Shown in pieces: positions 17,501-30,400 of a DNA stretch of 64,000 nt. The position numbers and the translations under genes were made by a program. Numbering within the stretch: position 1 is the stretch's first letter; each line of letters opens with the position of its first letter. The DNA lies in the NCBI GenBank assembly GCA_964450955.1, contig CAYVFI010000003.1, forward strand, positions 201,635 to 265,634, given 5' to 3'. The notes beneath the pieces were generated by a model. It saw only the letters and a list, made by a program, of their open reading frames with translations, did not search any database and was not told the origin of the DNA. The DNA is from CAYNWT01 sp964450955. GTDB lineage: Bacteria; Planctomycetota; Planctomycetia; Planctomycetales; Planctomycetaceae.

Positions 17501-18259
17501 GTGTTGGCGACATGGGACGATCACGACTACGGGCGAAATGACGCGGGTGTTGAGTACGCGTTGAAAGCTCAGTCACAGCGGGAGTTTCTCAGGTTCTGGC
17601 AGGAACCAAAGGACTCACCGCTTTGGAGACGGCCCGGTATTTACAAATCGCAGATGTTTGGGCCGGAAGGGAAACGTGTTCAAGTTATTTTGCTGGACAC
17701 GCGGTACTTTCGGTCAGAGCTAAAACGGGGCCAGAAACGTGTGGGCGGAGCTTGGGTTCCGGATAGTGATCCAAAGAAAACGATGCTCGGCGCAGCGCAG
17801 TGGGAATGGCTGGAGGCGGAACTGCGGAAGCCGGCCGAGTTGCGAATTGTTGTCAGTAGTATTCAGGCCGTGGCTCAGGATGCTGGTCAGGAAACATGGT
17901 CGAATCTCCCCGCCGAACGCTCGCGGTTGTTCAGGCTCATAGATGACACCGGCGCGGACGGCGTGATTTTTATCAGCGGCGATCGGCATTGGTCAGAACT
18001 GTCATCGACGGGTTCCGCGACGTCGTATCCGTTGTACGACCTGACTTCCAGCAGTCTGAACCAGACCCATGGACGGGGCACACCGACCAGGAATCGGTTC
18101 CGAGTTTCAGACACGACCTACCACAAAGCCAACTTCGGCGCGGTCTTGATTGACTGGAAGTTACAGCCGTCGGTCACACTGCAGATTATCGACGAATCTG
18201 GCGAAGTCCGGATCGAGCGATCGGTTCCGTTGGGCAATCTGGCTGCGTCGCGCAGGTAG
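14543..18259 (+). CDS. Three-enzyme fusion: sialate O-acetylesterase, sialidase and PhoD-type phosphoesterase
   Basis: A 1238-residue secreted protein. ATG 14543 gives a clean signal peptide (RRVLIVLAAATCVQAEE); the frame is open further upstream but without one. Residues 26-255 are a SASA carbohydrate esterase (VGQSNMAGR, nucleophile Ser35; GEGNSSRWD; IDQAHFDAEAQ). About 263-400 look like a LamG/concanavalin-type beta domain. About 403-533 resemble a sialidase N-terminal beta domain. About 536-891 are a BNR sialidase with TTRIPGIAR in the RIP position and five Asp-boxes (STDNGKTW, STDDGKTW, SRDHGQTW, TDDLGKTW, SFDDGATW). After a Pro/Lys linker, about 913-1236 are a PhoD-like metallophosphoesterase (FGSC, GDNIYAD, WDDHDYG, SGDRHWSEL). 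The order suggests removal of O-acetyl groups, release of sialic acid and cleavage of a phosphoester on one glycan. The sulfatase gene just upstream fits the same role. Confidence 0.9.
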   Translation: MTVQSLARRVLIVLAAATCVQAEEPTHVFLLVGQSNMAGRAAIEDADRSAIDGASLWDIGEKTWKPAVAPFNLYSPHRKSASMQRLNCGPAFVREYLRTHPGVKVGIVCAARGGTSIEEWKKGRTQPWPLYDTAVNATRDALAGGDAELKGILWHQGEGNSSRWDFYPAKLKDLIANFRADLGAPKVPFVFSQLGTWRREYRAFNQMIVQQPQYIPHTLCVRTAGLSRIDQAHFDAEAQRELGRRYAKAIERLSSSTVPFLATNSQTFSSTYSVPRGVQSGRFELSADITLEKLEGTAASVWFGNQLNFGFDSRSGKLFVEGPAVGKSPKHLANTRDFISAGLAFQFSAIRDENGELTISLNRKPVFKTNKLTGLPLMFRFRPHRNTMSVANLSLAGDLTVPPVQLAIESPIVPVLIGKETTVARLSLQATKRMRLVGARVSTDGTSSLANIESLSLVAAAAGRIELLGSDARKQIQTTIDLQTGLHTLQLIAKIKGSASLQNSIRTQLLSLIFTDGKGARFEIKPDEGHEVHVLRLAAPIHRQGDFDCHTTRIPGIARTPQGTLLAVYDLRYNSRKDLQEHIDIGLSRSTDNGKTWEQPRPIMDMGEFGGKPQKENGCSDPNILVDANTGEIFVSAVWTHGKPNTHQWVGRGSEPGFGLNQSSQFMIVRSTDDGKTWSKPTNVTRQLKDEAWWLFAPAPGNGITLRDGTLVMPTQGRDENGHPFSNLMHSRDHGQTWTLSVPARDNTTECSVAELSDGSLMLNMRDNRNRNDKSRKNGRAISVTDDLGKTWTLHKTDHGALREPVCMASLISHTRQNGQHVLVFSNPNSKTSRKRMTVQFSFDDGATWPREHHVLLDERGGAYSSLVMLDDDTVGILYESSQANLVYQTVPVPTPPVKEPKPANKEPRSDKANSNAALSRIMFGSCIKQQNPVPIFKTIVEQKPDLFLFVGDNIYADTNDLRVMRDKYGQLNSLAGFRRLRESTSVLATWDDHDYGRNDAGVEYALKAQSQREFLRFWQEPKDSPLWRRPGIYKSQMFGPEGKRVQVILLDTRYFRSELKRGQKRVGGAWVPDSDPKKTMLGAAQWEWLEAELRKPAELRIVVSSIQAVAQDAGQETWSNLPAERSRLFRLIDDTGADGVIFISGDRHWSELSSTGSATSYPLYDLTSSSLNQTHGRGTPTRNRFRVSDTTYHKANFGAVLIDWKLQPSVTLQIIDESGEVRIERSVPLGNLAASRR

Positions 18260-18310
18260 TGGCTGCCGCCTGACCGCGCTCCGCATTTCCAAAACGCGCG
18301 ATCGGGATTT

Positions 18311-18373
18311 GCGGGGTAATCCGCACCACCCTTCTGGGTGTGGCAGTCCTAAGCCGTAGGGGGCATTTACGGC
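18311..18373 (+). promoter_or_regulatory. Three adjacent short hairpins upstream of the giant gene
   Basis: The 239-base gap before the giant gene contains three consecutive inverted repeats: GCGG/CCGC (18311-18324), CCACCC/GGGTG-TGG around TTCT (18326-18343) and GCCGTA/TACGGC (18353-18373). None has a T-tract, so this is not an ordinary terminator. It could be a structured leader or a remnant of an unrelated element. No known riboswitch pattern is recognised. Confidence 0.3.
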
Positions 18374-18498
18374 CGCCGCGTGTGGATATCCGAAATGTGC
18401 TCGTAACGCCAGCAATATTTGCCGATCGGATTCGGACAGGGCGTTCTCAACCGGCAGGCCAACCCACGCGAGCCAACCCCATTTAGGATCGAGCCAGA

Positions 18499-21400
18499 AT
18501 GTCTTTGTCATCGACGCTGCGCGCCTCTCGTTTTTCCCTGCTTGGAGCGCTGAGTCGCGGCGCGAGGCGGCGTAAGACGCGCCACGTGCGGGAAGCGGCG
18601 CAGGCGACCGAGGCTCTGGAGCTGCGCGCCTTACTGGCTGGCGCTCCGGTTCCGACCGCGACGCTGGACATCCCGCCGGAAGAAATGATTAACGAGTCAT
18701 TCGACTTCACGGTCACGTTTGACAATACGTCTGCGAATCCGGCGGACGTTGGGTATGTGCCCTACGTCGATTTGTCTGTTCCTGACGGCATCGATCTGAA
18801 CAGCGCGAACTACCTTGGTAGTCCGGTTTCGCTGACTCCGGCTGGTGAGTTTGATGCTGGGGGAAACCTGGTCGATTCAGGTGGGGCACCAATTCTGCAT
18901 CCGCTGACGGGACTGGCTGTGACCGGCACGCCAGGCGAGACACTTTTCATTGTTGAACTGCCTTTTGGTAGTTTTGTGCCTGACCAGCCGCCGGCCGAGA
19001 TAACGATTGTGGCATCTACGGACGCAACTGACGGGGCTGTGGTTGGAACTCCGATTGATATCGATGCCACGGGTGGATTCGCTTTGGGCTGCGATCCACT
19101 GGACAACGCCGCCAGTGATCCGCCGATTATTGGTGCGACTGACACGGACAGCATCACGCCGCAGGTGATTGATCTGATTAAGACTGGTTTCATTGATGAT
19201 GGAATCGAGCGAGCAACCGGCCCCAGCTACGAGTATGAATACGAACTTGCGATCAACATCGCGGACGGCGAAACAGTCACAAACATCGACCTCGCCGATT
19301 TTCTTCCGAACTCGTTTGTGTACGTTGCTGGCTCAGTAAACATCGACTCATCGAATTCGGGAGGCGTGACCGGACAAAGCATTACTGAGACGCCAGTGGC
19401 CGGGGCTCCGCAAAACGCTCCTGACAATGATTTGTTGATCGAGTTTGCAACGGCAACGGGAACGACTTCAGAACGCGACATTGTTGTGACGTATTCGGTC
19501 TGGATCAGCAACTTCGATGCAGACGGAAATCCTGTCATCGACCCGGACAGCGGCGATCAAACTGTTGCGACCAACGAATCTGAAGTGACCGGTACATATC
19601 CCACCGGACCAGTTGGTGACAACGATAGTTTTACCGACACTAATGTTGAGCAAAGTTCAATCGCGACGCAGAAGTCCGTCGCCGTGGTCAACGATGTGGG
19701 CGGAGCAGGGCCAACACCGGGCGATACGCTGGAATGGACAATCGACGTTCAGGTCTCGGACTACTTCGAGTTCAGCAACATTGTGCTGGATGACACATTC
19801 ACTGACGGCCAGCGATTCGATACATCTTTCACGCCAACTTTTGTAATCACCGAAGGTGGCGTAACGACCTCGGGTAGTTTTGCTGCCAGCAATTTTGACG
19901 TCACCTTGAACTCGCCAGGTGATGGCACGACGGATATTGAGTTCGACATCTCCGGCGAAGTTCCTGACGGGGTCCTGACGGGCGATTTGTTTGCTGATAT
20001 GAATCAGGATGGATCGACCACTGTCACCGTGACCTTCCGAACGGTTATTCAGGATGAGTTTAGCGATACTTTTCCTTCGGGAGATTCGAGCGTTGATATT
20101 GGTGACGTGCTTTCAAACACCGACACAATCACTGGCGAATTACCAAGTGGTTTGTTCGAAAGCGACAGCGGTGGTGCGAGCGTGCAGATTGATGGCCCCA
20201 GCGTTTCGAAGGAAGTTTATGCGATCGATGGGATTCTTGTTGGGCCGGGCGAAGAAACGACTGCCGGCCGCGACATCACCTATCGGATCACTTTGCAACT
20301 TCCCACGTCGGACGCCGAGGATCTGGTTCTCACTGACTACATCCCGTTACCCTTTTACGACGCGACGACAATCACGACCTGGAATCCCGGAATTGCGGGA
20401 ACCGTCCCGCCCTCCGGAACCGCGACCTACGGACCGCTGCATACCCTTGATACCGTTGTGCCTGGATCGGGCCCGGTAACACCGCTTCCTACGGACGCTG
20501 TCGCCAATACTCTTCAATTTGACTTTGGCTCGTTTGACGTTGACCCCAGCGAACCTTCGACCATCGATATCCTGTTTACGCTGACCGGACAGGACGTGCT
20601 GATGGCCGATGGGCTAACCCTGCAAAACCAGGTGCTGGCTGAATATGGATCGACAAACAGCGGTGAAGTCAGTTCGTCAGCGCTTGCGCCTGTGACAATT
20701 GCGGCACCGGAATTGGTGCTTTCGAAGGGGGTTGTATCAACGGACGCTGTCTCACCGACATTCGACGGTTCGACAGTCGGGCCGGTGGCCTTCGCTGCTC
20801 CGGGTTCTGCCGGGCCTGCCTTCGGTGGCGGAATCACAAGTACAACTTTGGATGCCAATCCAATCGACAGCAACCTGGTCGATGCTGATGCGGGTGACCT
20901 GGTCAAGTTTGCAATTGCGGTTGAGAACAACGGTGGGGCGCAGGGGTTCAACCTGGTGATCCAGGACGTGATCCCGGCTGAGTACATTGTCCCGACAACG
21001 GGTGCCGGGCTGAACCTACAGGTAAGCGATGGCGATGGGAACGCGATACCGTTTACAGGCAATCTGTTTACGACAGGCATTGATTTAACGGACGGCGGCA
21101 TTAGTGATGGTTCCATCGCGTCGTTTGATTCCGCGGATACGGCAGGTGACGGTTCTAATGTTGTCATCATTACTTATGACCTTGAGCTTGCTGTTTCGGT
21201 CGAACCGGATCAGGTCTATACCAACACCGCTGAACTGCTGCAGTTTGGAGCGATAGACGGTGGGAACAACCACACGCTTGGCAGTTCGAATCCCGACTGG
21301 AGTGACGACGCGACCGTCGAAACGCTGAACTTTGACGTCGCGAAATCACTGGTAACAACGTCAGAAATTCACACCGGAGTCGTCGGCGGTATTGAACGCG

Positions 21401-24400
21401 TCACTATTGGCGAAATTGTGAGGTACCGCCTGTCAGCTGAGATTCCTGAAGGCACGATGACAGACATCGAATTGCGAGACCTCCTGCCAGGCGGTTTGCA
21501 GTTTCTTGATGACGGAACCGCAACGGCTGCGTTTATCGCCAACGGTGGCGGCATTGTTTCCAACGACATCACGGGTGCTCTGGATCTCGGACTCGGGACA
21601 GCACCAGGCATCGTAGGCAACGCGCCGGTTGCACCGACGTTTGTTTTGCCTGATGTCAACGTCGGCAGCACTTCCAGCACAGCGGCCGATCCGGACAACT
21701 ACGGAAGTAGTGTCGATCCGTATTTCAAGTTTGGGCAAATTGTTAACTCGGACAACGACGCTGACTCTGAGTTCATTGTTGTGGAATTCAATGCGTTGGT
21801 TCTAAACCAGGCAAGTACAGGCAACGACAACAACGACACTCGCACCAATTCAGCACAGGCTCGCGTTGGGAATGTTGTTGAGGACTCAAGCAACTCAGTG
21901 CAGGTTAGAATCGCTGAGCCGCTAATCAATAATGTGAACAAGACGGTTACGCCTGCAACAGGCGATGCTGGTGACACGGTCAGCTACACGGTGACATTTA
22001 GTAACAGCACCGCTACCACTCGTTCGACTGCCTGGGATGTCAATCTGCTGGACACGTTGCCTTCTGATGTGACGTTGGACCTGACAAGCATTACTGTGAC
22101 TCCGGCCGGTGGAACCAGCGGGATTACGGACAACTCCACTGGCAACACGCTGGATATCGATATCACGCAGATGCCCCTTGGCGGTTCTGTGACGGTGGAA
22201 TTCGACGCAACCTTAAACACGTCAGTTCAGCCAGACGAACTGATTGTCAACACCGCCAAGGTCAGCTACAGCAGTCTGCCAGGCGCAGGAACTGTTGGTG
22301 GCACCAACACAACCGGTTCGTCAACGCCGGATGTGTCAGGAGCCGATACAGGCGAGCGTGATGGTAGTGGAGCTCACAACGACTACTGTGACCAGGACTC
22401 CGCACAGGTGCGCGTCGCGTCACCACTTATTGCGAAGACTCTGGTCGGCACGAGTGTCGTCAGCGCCAGCAACGCCAACGACGAGGCTGTTATCGGTGAG
22501 ACGGTCCAGTACCGGGTCACGGTGACCCTGCCGGAGGGGACCATCAACGAAGCGGAGATTATTGACGCGTTGGATGCGGGACTGTCGTTTGTCAGCCTGG
22601 ACAGTATCACAACCTCAGCAGGCGTGGCTTCGGATTCGGTTGACCTGAATGATTCCACGACGATTTCTGTCTCTGCCGTCGGACAAAACCTGACGTTCGA
22701 TCTGGGCAATATCGTCAACAGTAATAGTTCTTCCACACCGGAGACGATTGTTCTGACCTACACTGCTTTGGTTCAGGATATCGTGGTGAATCAGGGTGAT
22801 GCCAATCCGGGTGATATGCTGAGTAACTCAGCGGCATTTGGATGGACCGAAAGCGGAACTGCGAAAGACACACCAACCGTCTCCGCGCCGGAAGTTGAGA
22901 TCATTGAACCGAACGTCGACATAGCAAAAGTTGTATCGGCCGGGGCTATTGATGCGGGCGACCAGATCACGTACACGATTACGATTGATCACAACACACT
23001 TAGCGACACGGACGCGTTTGATCTGACGTTCTCTGACGTGGTTCCATCTGTGGTTAACGTCAACTTTGCCACGGGTGTGACAGCGACGCACTCAACCGGC
23101 GGCGATATTAAGACTTTGTTTGAACTGACTTCCAGCAACGAGTTGCGCACGATCCCGGGCAGCACGTTTGATCTGCTGGAGGGTGAAACCGTCACGATTG
23201 AGATCACTGGCACCATTGGTGGCGGCGTATTTCCAGGTCAGTCCATCAGCAATACGGGCACGGTTGACTGGACGAGCATCGACGGAGCTGATCCGAACGA
23301 GCGTGATGGGGACGATGGACAGGGCGGGGCTCTTGACGATTATGAGGAATCATCGACAGCGGCCGTTTCGGTCGTGGCCGAACCGTCAGTCGCCAAAGAT
23401 CTGATCGGTACCAGCATTGTTACGCTCAACAATGCCAACACCGAGGCGGTAATTGGTGAAACCATCCAGTATCGCGTGACGGTCACTGTCCCCGAAGCCG
23501 TCATTTCAGATTCGCAGTTAGTCGACAATCTGGACGTTGGTCTGGAGTTTGTGAGTCTGGATTCTGTGGAAGCTTTCAGCGCGGGTATCGCTACCGCTGA
23601 CTTAACGTCGTCCATTGATTCGTTCGCAAGTACATCAAGCTTCAATCCAACGACAACCGGCGATGGTATCGGCGCCGCGCAGGAGCTGGTGTTTGATTTT
23701 GGAACCCTGACTAACGCCAACAATTCCAATGCGGACGTGGAGACATTGGTTCTGACTTACACGGTCAGGGTTCTGAATGTGCCTGGCAACACCAGCAACG
23801 GTGCCGCCGCGGGTCAGATGCTTAACAACGCAGCGACGCTGGAATACACGGCTGGCGGCAGTCCGGAGAGCACAAATACGGACAGTGCTGACAACGTTGA
23901 GATCATTGAACCCGAACTTGAAGTTCTCAAGTCGATCGATGACGAGACACCGCACCTGGGCCAGACAGTCACGTACACGTTGACCATTCAGCACACAGCC
24001 GCCAGTGACGCCGATGCGCATGACATTGTCGTTGGTGATACGTTGCCATCTGGAATGACGCTGGATGTTGCCAGTATCAATGTCGTTGGCGCAGTGGTCG
24101 TCGCAAACACTTCCGCAGGCAACAACATTGACCTTGAACTGGACGGGCTGGCCGACGGCAGCGCGATTACGATTACTTACGATGCGACCATCACAACGGA
24201 TGCGACGCAGATCGGGGCGAATCTTAATAACACTGCGGATACGACCTGGACATCGCTACCGGACGGAGCAACATCCGGCGCGACCAGTGAGCGAGATGGT
24301 GACGGCGGAAACGGAGGCGAGGACGACTACACAGACAATGTCAACGAAACCGCGGTTCTTACCCACCCGCAGCTTGAGCTGGAGAAGGATTTCGTCGACG

Positions 24401-27400
24401 CCGTTCCTGCGTCCAGTGGGGTGGCGGGCAACTTTGATGTCACCTATGACTTTACGATTACCAGTACCGGCAACGACCCGCTGACACAGGTGTCATTGCT
24501 GGAAGACGTTGCGATGCAGTACGGCGGAGCGTTTCGCGGGATTGTTCTGCAGTCTGGTGCTCCAGCGAGGATCACGACGAGCACGGCCACCGATGATCCG
24601 GAGATTAATTCGGCGTACGATGGCGGAGCGATGGATGACGAGTTGTTCGACAACTCGAGCACGAACGTGAATTCAATTGCGCAAGGGCAGTCAGTCACGA
24701 TCCGCGTGATCTTCGAAGTCGACCCAAACGATGCCACGGCCATGCTTACCAATGGCGATCTGGTCAACCAGGCCATCGTAACGGCAACGGGCGCGGACAC
24801 CGGCGTGGTTGTCAGCGACCTTTCCGACGATCCAGACAACCCGACGGATGCAGACGGCGATCCTGGTACGCCTGCCGATGATGACGGCAATCCTGACGAC
24901 CCCAACACAATTCGGTTCCCGAATATCTCCCTGCAAAAAGAAACGGTTGGTCCTCCTGTCGTGGCTTCCAGTGGAACCGCGGGTAACTTCGACATTCGCT
25001 ACCGGTTTACGATTAACAATACCGGTTCCACGGACCTCGATACACTGGTGCTCAATGAGAATCTCGTCGCGTCGTTTGGTACGGCGTTCGTGCGAATCGT
25101 ACCGCAAGGTGGCGCGTTAGCACCGGCTGTGATTACTTCGTCGTCGGCAACAGACGACCCCGGGATCAATGGCAGCTTCGATGCGACCGCGGCAAGCCCA
25201 AACATCTTCGACGCCAGCGCTGCGTTGCTGGAACCGAACCAGATGGTCGAAGTTGAAATTGTCGTTGAACTGGACCCCGATGCTACCGGGGCGATTTTTG
25301 ACAGTGTGACTGGGGATGGGTCTGGTGATTTCGAGAACCAGGCTGAAATCACTGCGGAAGATCCGTCGGATGGAACTGTCGTCGACGACAACTCAGACGA
25401 TCCGTCGGACATGGCCAATAACGACGACGACGCTGATAATGATCCTGATGATCCAACCACGGTTATCCTGCCAAACATCACGCTGACGAAGACTCAGGTT
25501 GGAAACATCGAACCGGCAACCAGCGGCACGGCTGGAAACTGGGAAGTGACGTACGACCTGGAAATCATCAATAGCGGTGGCGAAGCACTGAACTCGCTGT
25601 CGTTAGTGGAAGACCTGCAAGCCCACTACGGCGGCGCATTTGTTGGTCTGGTGACTCAGTCTGTTGGAGTTCCGGCTACCATTCAGGCTTCGACCGCCAC
25701 GAACGACCCTGAGATTAACGCGGCGTACACGGGGATGACGGGAAGCTCGCAGTTATTCGACAACTCAGGTTCCAACACCAATCTGCTGGAAATTGGCGAA
25801 GCGGTCACCGTCAGGATCGTCATTGAAGTCGATCCCGATGAACCTACGGCGACGCTGCCGGGTGGCATTTTTGAGAACCAGGCAGCAGTCGAAGGCACCG
25901 GGGCCATTTCCGGAGTCACAGTTGACGACGAGTCTGACGACCCGACCAACATGGCCGATGACGACGGCGACGCTGACAACGACCCCGACGACCCGAACCA
26001 GTTTGTCATCCCCGACGTGACACTGACCAAACAGGTTTCGACTACGACGCCACCATCGATAAATTCTGATGGGACGTGGTCGGTCGTGTTCGAACTTCAG
26101 ATGACCAACACAGGTTCGACGGTTCTGGACAACCTGCAGATCTACGACAACCTGATGGCTATCGGCAACCTTGGGGCGACGTGGGTTTCAACTGACGCTG
26201 TCACGATAGACAACAGTGGAGTCACAACGGGTGACAATGCCGTACTGAATGCCGGTTGGGTAACGGATCCGTCGCAGAATATTCTGACCGGGGCGGGTTC
26301 GATGAATGTGGGTGACACGGTTGGTGTCACCTTTACAGTCACGATTGATCCGGACGTGAGCGGAGCTTCGTCTTCGCCGCTGCTGAATCAGGCGATCGCA
26401 GAGGCGGATGATCCGACTGATACGCCGGTTAGCGATCCGTCAGACGATCCGGTCGACAACGCAAACGCCGATCCAAACGATGACAACAACCCCGACGACC
26501 CAACCGCAATCGAGATCGCCGACATCGGTGTCTCAAAGCAGGTCAATGACGTTATTGAGCTGGGCACCAATCAGTTCCGCGTTGAATATGTGGTTGTGGT
26601 TGAAAATACAGGTACAGTCAATCTGTCAAACATTGATGTCACTGAAGATATCAACGCAGAACTGGGCGCGGCGTTCGAGTCGGTGTTTGCGGGGCCGACT
26701 GAAGTGGTTCTGCTAAGAAACTTCGCTGCCGGTTCGGTCATGCCGACCATCAATACAGCTGGATGGGACGGTACATCAGCCAATTCGTTATTGGTTGATG
26801 GTGACGGAACTGATTTGATGCAGCCAGGCGATAGCTTCGTGCTGGTGTTTACTGTCGATCTGGACACGGACCCTGGTGACGACACGGGGGCACCACTTTA
26901 CACGAACACCGTTCGTGCGACGGCGGATGGAGCCAATGGCCAGCCGGCGGCAGACGATTCTGATGACGGCACAAACCCGAACAGCGATGGTGGTGACGGC
27001 AACGAAGATACGCCAACTCCATTCAGGACTTCGCAGATTCGCAGCGCGAAGACACATGGGACTGCGGTGCAAAATGCGGATGGGACTTACACTGTTCCGG
27101 TCACGATTCGCGTTGAGAATACCGGCAACGTTGATCTGACGAATCTGACATTGTTTGACGATGTCGCAACGGAATGGGGCAATGCGTACATTGGCCTGTC
27201 AAACCAAAGCGTCAATGCGGTGGCACCATTTACCGGAACACTGCCACTGGTGAATCCGGCCTGGAATACCACGAATACAAGCGTGGATATGATTAACGGG
27301 GGCGCTGCGGTGCTGCTTCCGAACGAAGCTTTTGAGTTCACCTTTGATGCCTTGGTCGACCCGGATGCGGTGGATAGCACTTCCGATTTCCTTAGTAATC

Positions 27401-30400
27401 AGGCCGAGGCATCGGGTGACGGTGAGAACCACGACGGCACTATGGTCACGGTTAGTGACGAGTCTGGCAACGAGTCGAGCATTGATGAAGGTGTCGACAA
27501 CGATGAACCGACGCCGTTGATCATTCCGGAAGTCATTCTGACAAAACGGTTGATTTCATCGACGATTGCCAGCAGCGAAACCGCCGGTAATCTGGATGCC
27601 GTTTACGAGTTTGTCTACGAGAACACCGGTACGGTGACTCTGCAGGCGCCAACCATCACTGACGACTGGAACACGCAGTTCGGAGCAATGTTTGTTGGCG
27701 TCGTGGATATGGATCTGTCCGACGACACGATCGCTCCCGGTGCGTCGGGAGTTGGTGGAAACGCCGCGTATACAGGTGCTGCTGCTGACAACCTGTTGGA
27801 CGGCGCTGGGCAATTGTTGCCGGGCGAAATCGTGACGGTGCGAGTCACGATCGAAGTCGATCCCGATGCAGAGCCAGCGTTGTTGGTCGATGGCGAACTG
27901 GTGAATCAGGCCGAGGCGGAAGGAACATACGATCCTGATCCCGGAACCGCTGGTGACGAGATCATCGTCGGCGATGATTCCGACGATCCGGATGACGACA
28001 CGGATAACGATACCGAAGCTGACGGTGAACCAGACGATCCGACAACGCTGTCTGTTGCTGATGTCGAATTGACAAAAGTTGTCAGCGGAGCCACACCGGC
28101 CGCCAGCGGAACGGTTGGCAACTTCGACGTGACGTACACATTTACTGTTACGAACACCGGAAGTGAAGCGCTGGCCAACCTAAGTGTTACGGATGACTTT
28201 GCCACGCAGTTTGGCGGTGCGTTTGTTAGCGTGCTTGACGTGCAGGTCGTTCCTGGTACCGCTACGGTTGCTCCAGTTGCCAACAACGCAGCAAACAACC
28301 CAGGCGGCGCGTACGATGGAACCATGGGCAGCGACATGTTGCTGGGCAGCCCTGCGGACAATCTGAGATCTGGCGAGTTCTATCAGATTATTTTGAGAGT
28401 TGAGATCGATCCGGACAATGCAGGCGCCACCTACAATGCATCGGGGGATCTGGAAAACACAGCCAACACCTCTGGCGATGGAGAGCAAGGCGGATCGGCG
28501 ACCGACGTGTCGGACGATACAAACGAGCCAGCGAATGTCGAGACAGATGGCGACAACGAACCAGATGATCCGACCACGTTGATCCTTAGCAGTATTGAGC
28601 TTCAAAAGTCTGCGACTTCTGTGGAGCCGGCTTCCAGTGGAACGGCCGGGAACTACGACGTGACCTACGAGTTCACGTTTACCAACAACGGCAACGAAGA
28701 TCTTACAAACCTAACGCTTACAGATGACTGGGTCGGACATTTCGGTTCGATGTTCGTGCGGATTGTTGATACCGATCTGTCAAACGACGTCGTGGCTCCA
28801 TTCGGTTCCGGAATCGGTGGCAACGCAGCGTATACGGGCGGTGCGACTCAAAACATCATGGACGGAGCCGGGACGCTTAACCCGGGACTTTCTGTAACTG
28901 TTACGCTGATCGTGGAAGTGGACCCGGACGCGGACACGACGTTCCTGGTAAACGGCACACTTGAAAACAGCGCCTCTGTTTCAGGCACCGATCCAAACAG
29001 CACTGTCGTAAGCGACATCTCTGACGATCCAACAGACGGCGACGATACCGAAACCGAAGGCGACAACGATCCGGACTCACCAACAAATGTTTCGATCGCA
29101 GATATCGATATTCAGAAGATTGTCAGTACAACCAGTCCACCGGTTCCGGCGACCAGTGGGGTGCAGGGCAACTTCGATGTTACGTACGAAATGCTGATTA
29201 CAAACACAGGCACAGAGACTCTTTCTAATCTAAGCCTGACGGATAATCTCACAACACAATTCGGAACCGCTTTCGTTGATGTTGTGAGCGTTCAGGTCAT
29301 TAACATCGACGCGACGGTGCCCCCGGCCGACAACGACGGTGGGTATGACGGAACCGACACAACAGACATGTTAAGCGGCGGGCCAACGGATGATTTCCGT
29401 CCGGCTGAACAGTTCCGGGTCATTCTTGTTGTCGAACTTGACCCAGACGCAGCGATGGGTGTTTACAATGCAGCGGGAGAACTTGAGAACAGTGCTGACG
29501 TCTCGGGTGATGGCGAAAATGGCGGCATGGCGACGGACGTGTCTGATGACAGCACCAATGACGCCGACGCGCAGGACCCAACCGATCCGGACAACGACGG
29601 GGATGATCCGACTGCATTCAGTGTCCCGAATATCGAGCTTGAAAAGACCGCGACTTCGATGGTTCCAGCGTTCAGCGGCGCGGCGGGCAACTATGACATC
29701 ACTTACCAACTGGTCTTCACCAACACGGGTAACGAAGACCTGAGCAACCTGACGCTCACGGACGACTGGCTGGGTCAATTTGACGCGATGTTTGTTGGCA
29801 TCGTTGATACTGACCTATCGAACGGAAACGTCGTCGCGCCTGTTGGTTCGGGAATCGATGGGAACAACGCCTACACCGGCGGCGCTCTGGAAAACATGCT
29901 GGACGGAGCCGGTACGCTGGCATCTGGCGAGACAGTCACGGTCACAGTGGTCGTGGAGGTCGATCCAGACGCGGCACCAACGTTCCTGGTCAATGGCACG
30001 ATTGAGAACACGGCTACTGTGACGGGCACTGATCCCGACAGCAACGTCGTCGCCGACATCTCTGATGACCCGAGCGATACGGATGACGCTGAGACTGAGG
30101 GCGACAACGATCCGGACTCCCCAACCAATGTGTCACTGGCGGATATTGATGTTGAGAAGATCGTCAGCACAACCAGTCCTCCGGTTCCTGCAACCAGCGG
30201 AACAGCTGGCAACTTTGATGTCACATACGAATTCGTCGTGACGAATACAGGAACCGAGGCACTCTCGAACCTGAGCCTGACGGACGACCTGGCAACACAG
30301 TTTGGAACCGCGTTCGTGGATGTCGTGAGCGTCTCGGTTGTGGACATTGACGCATCGAACGCTCCAACCGCCAACAATGGTGGCTACGACGGAACCGCTG

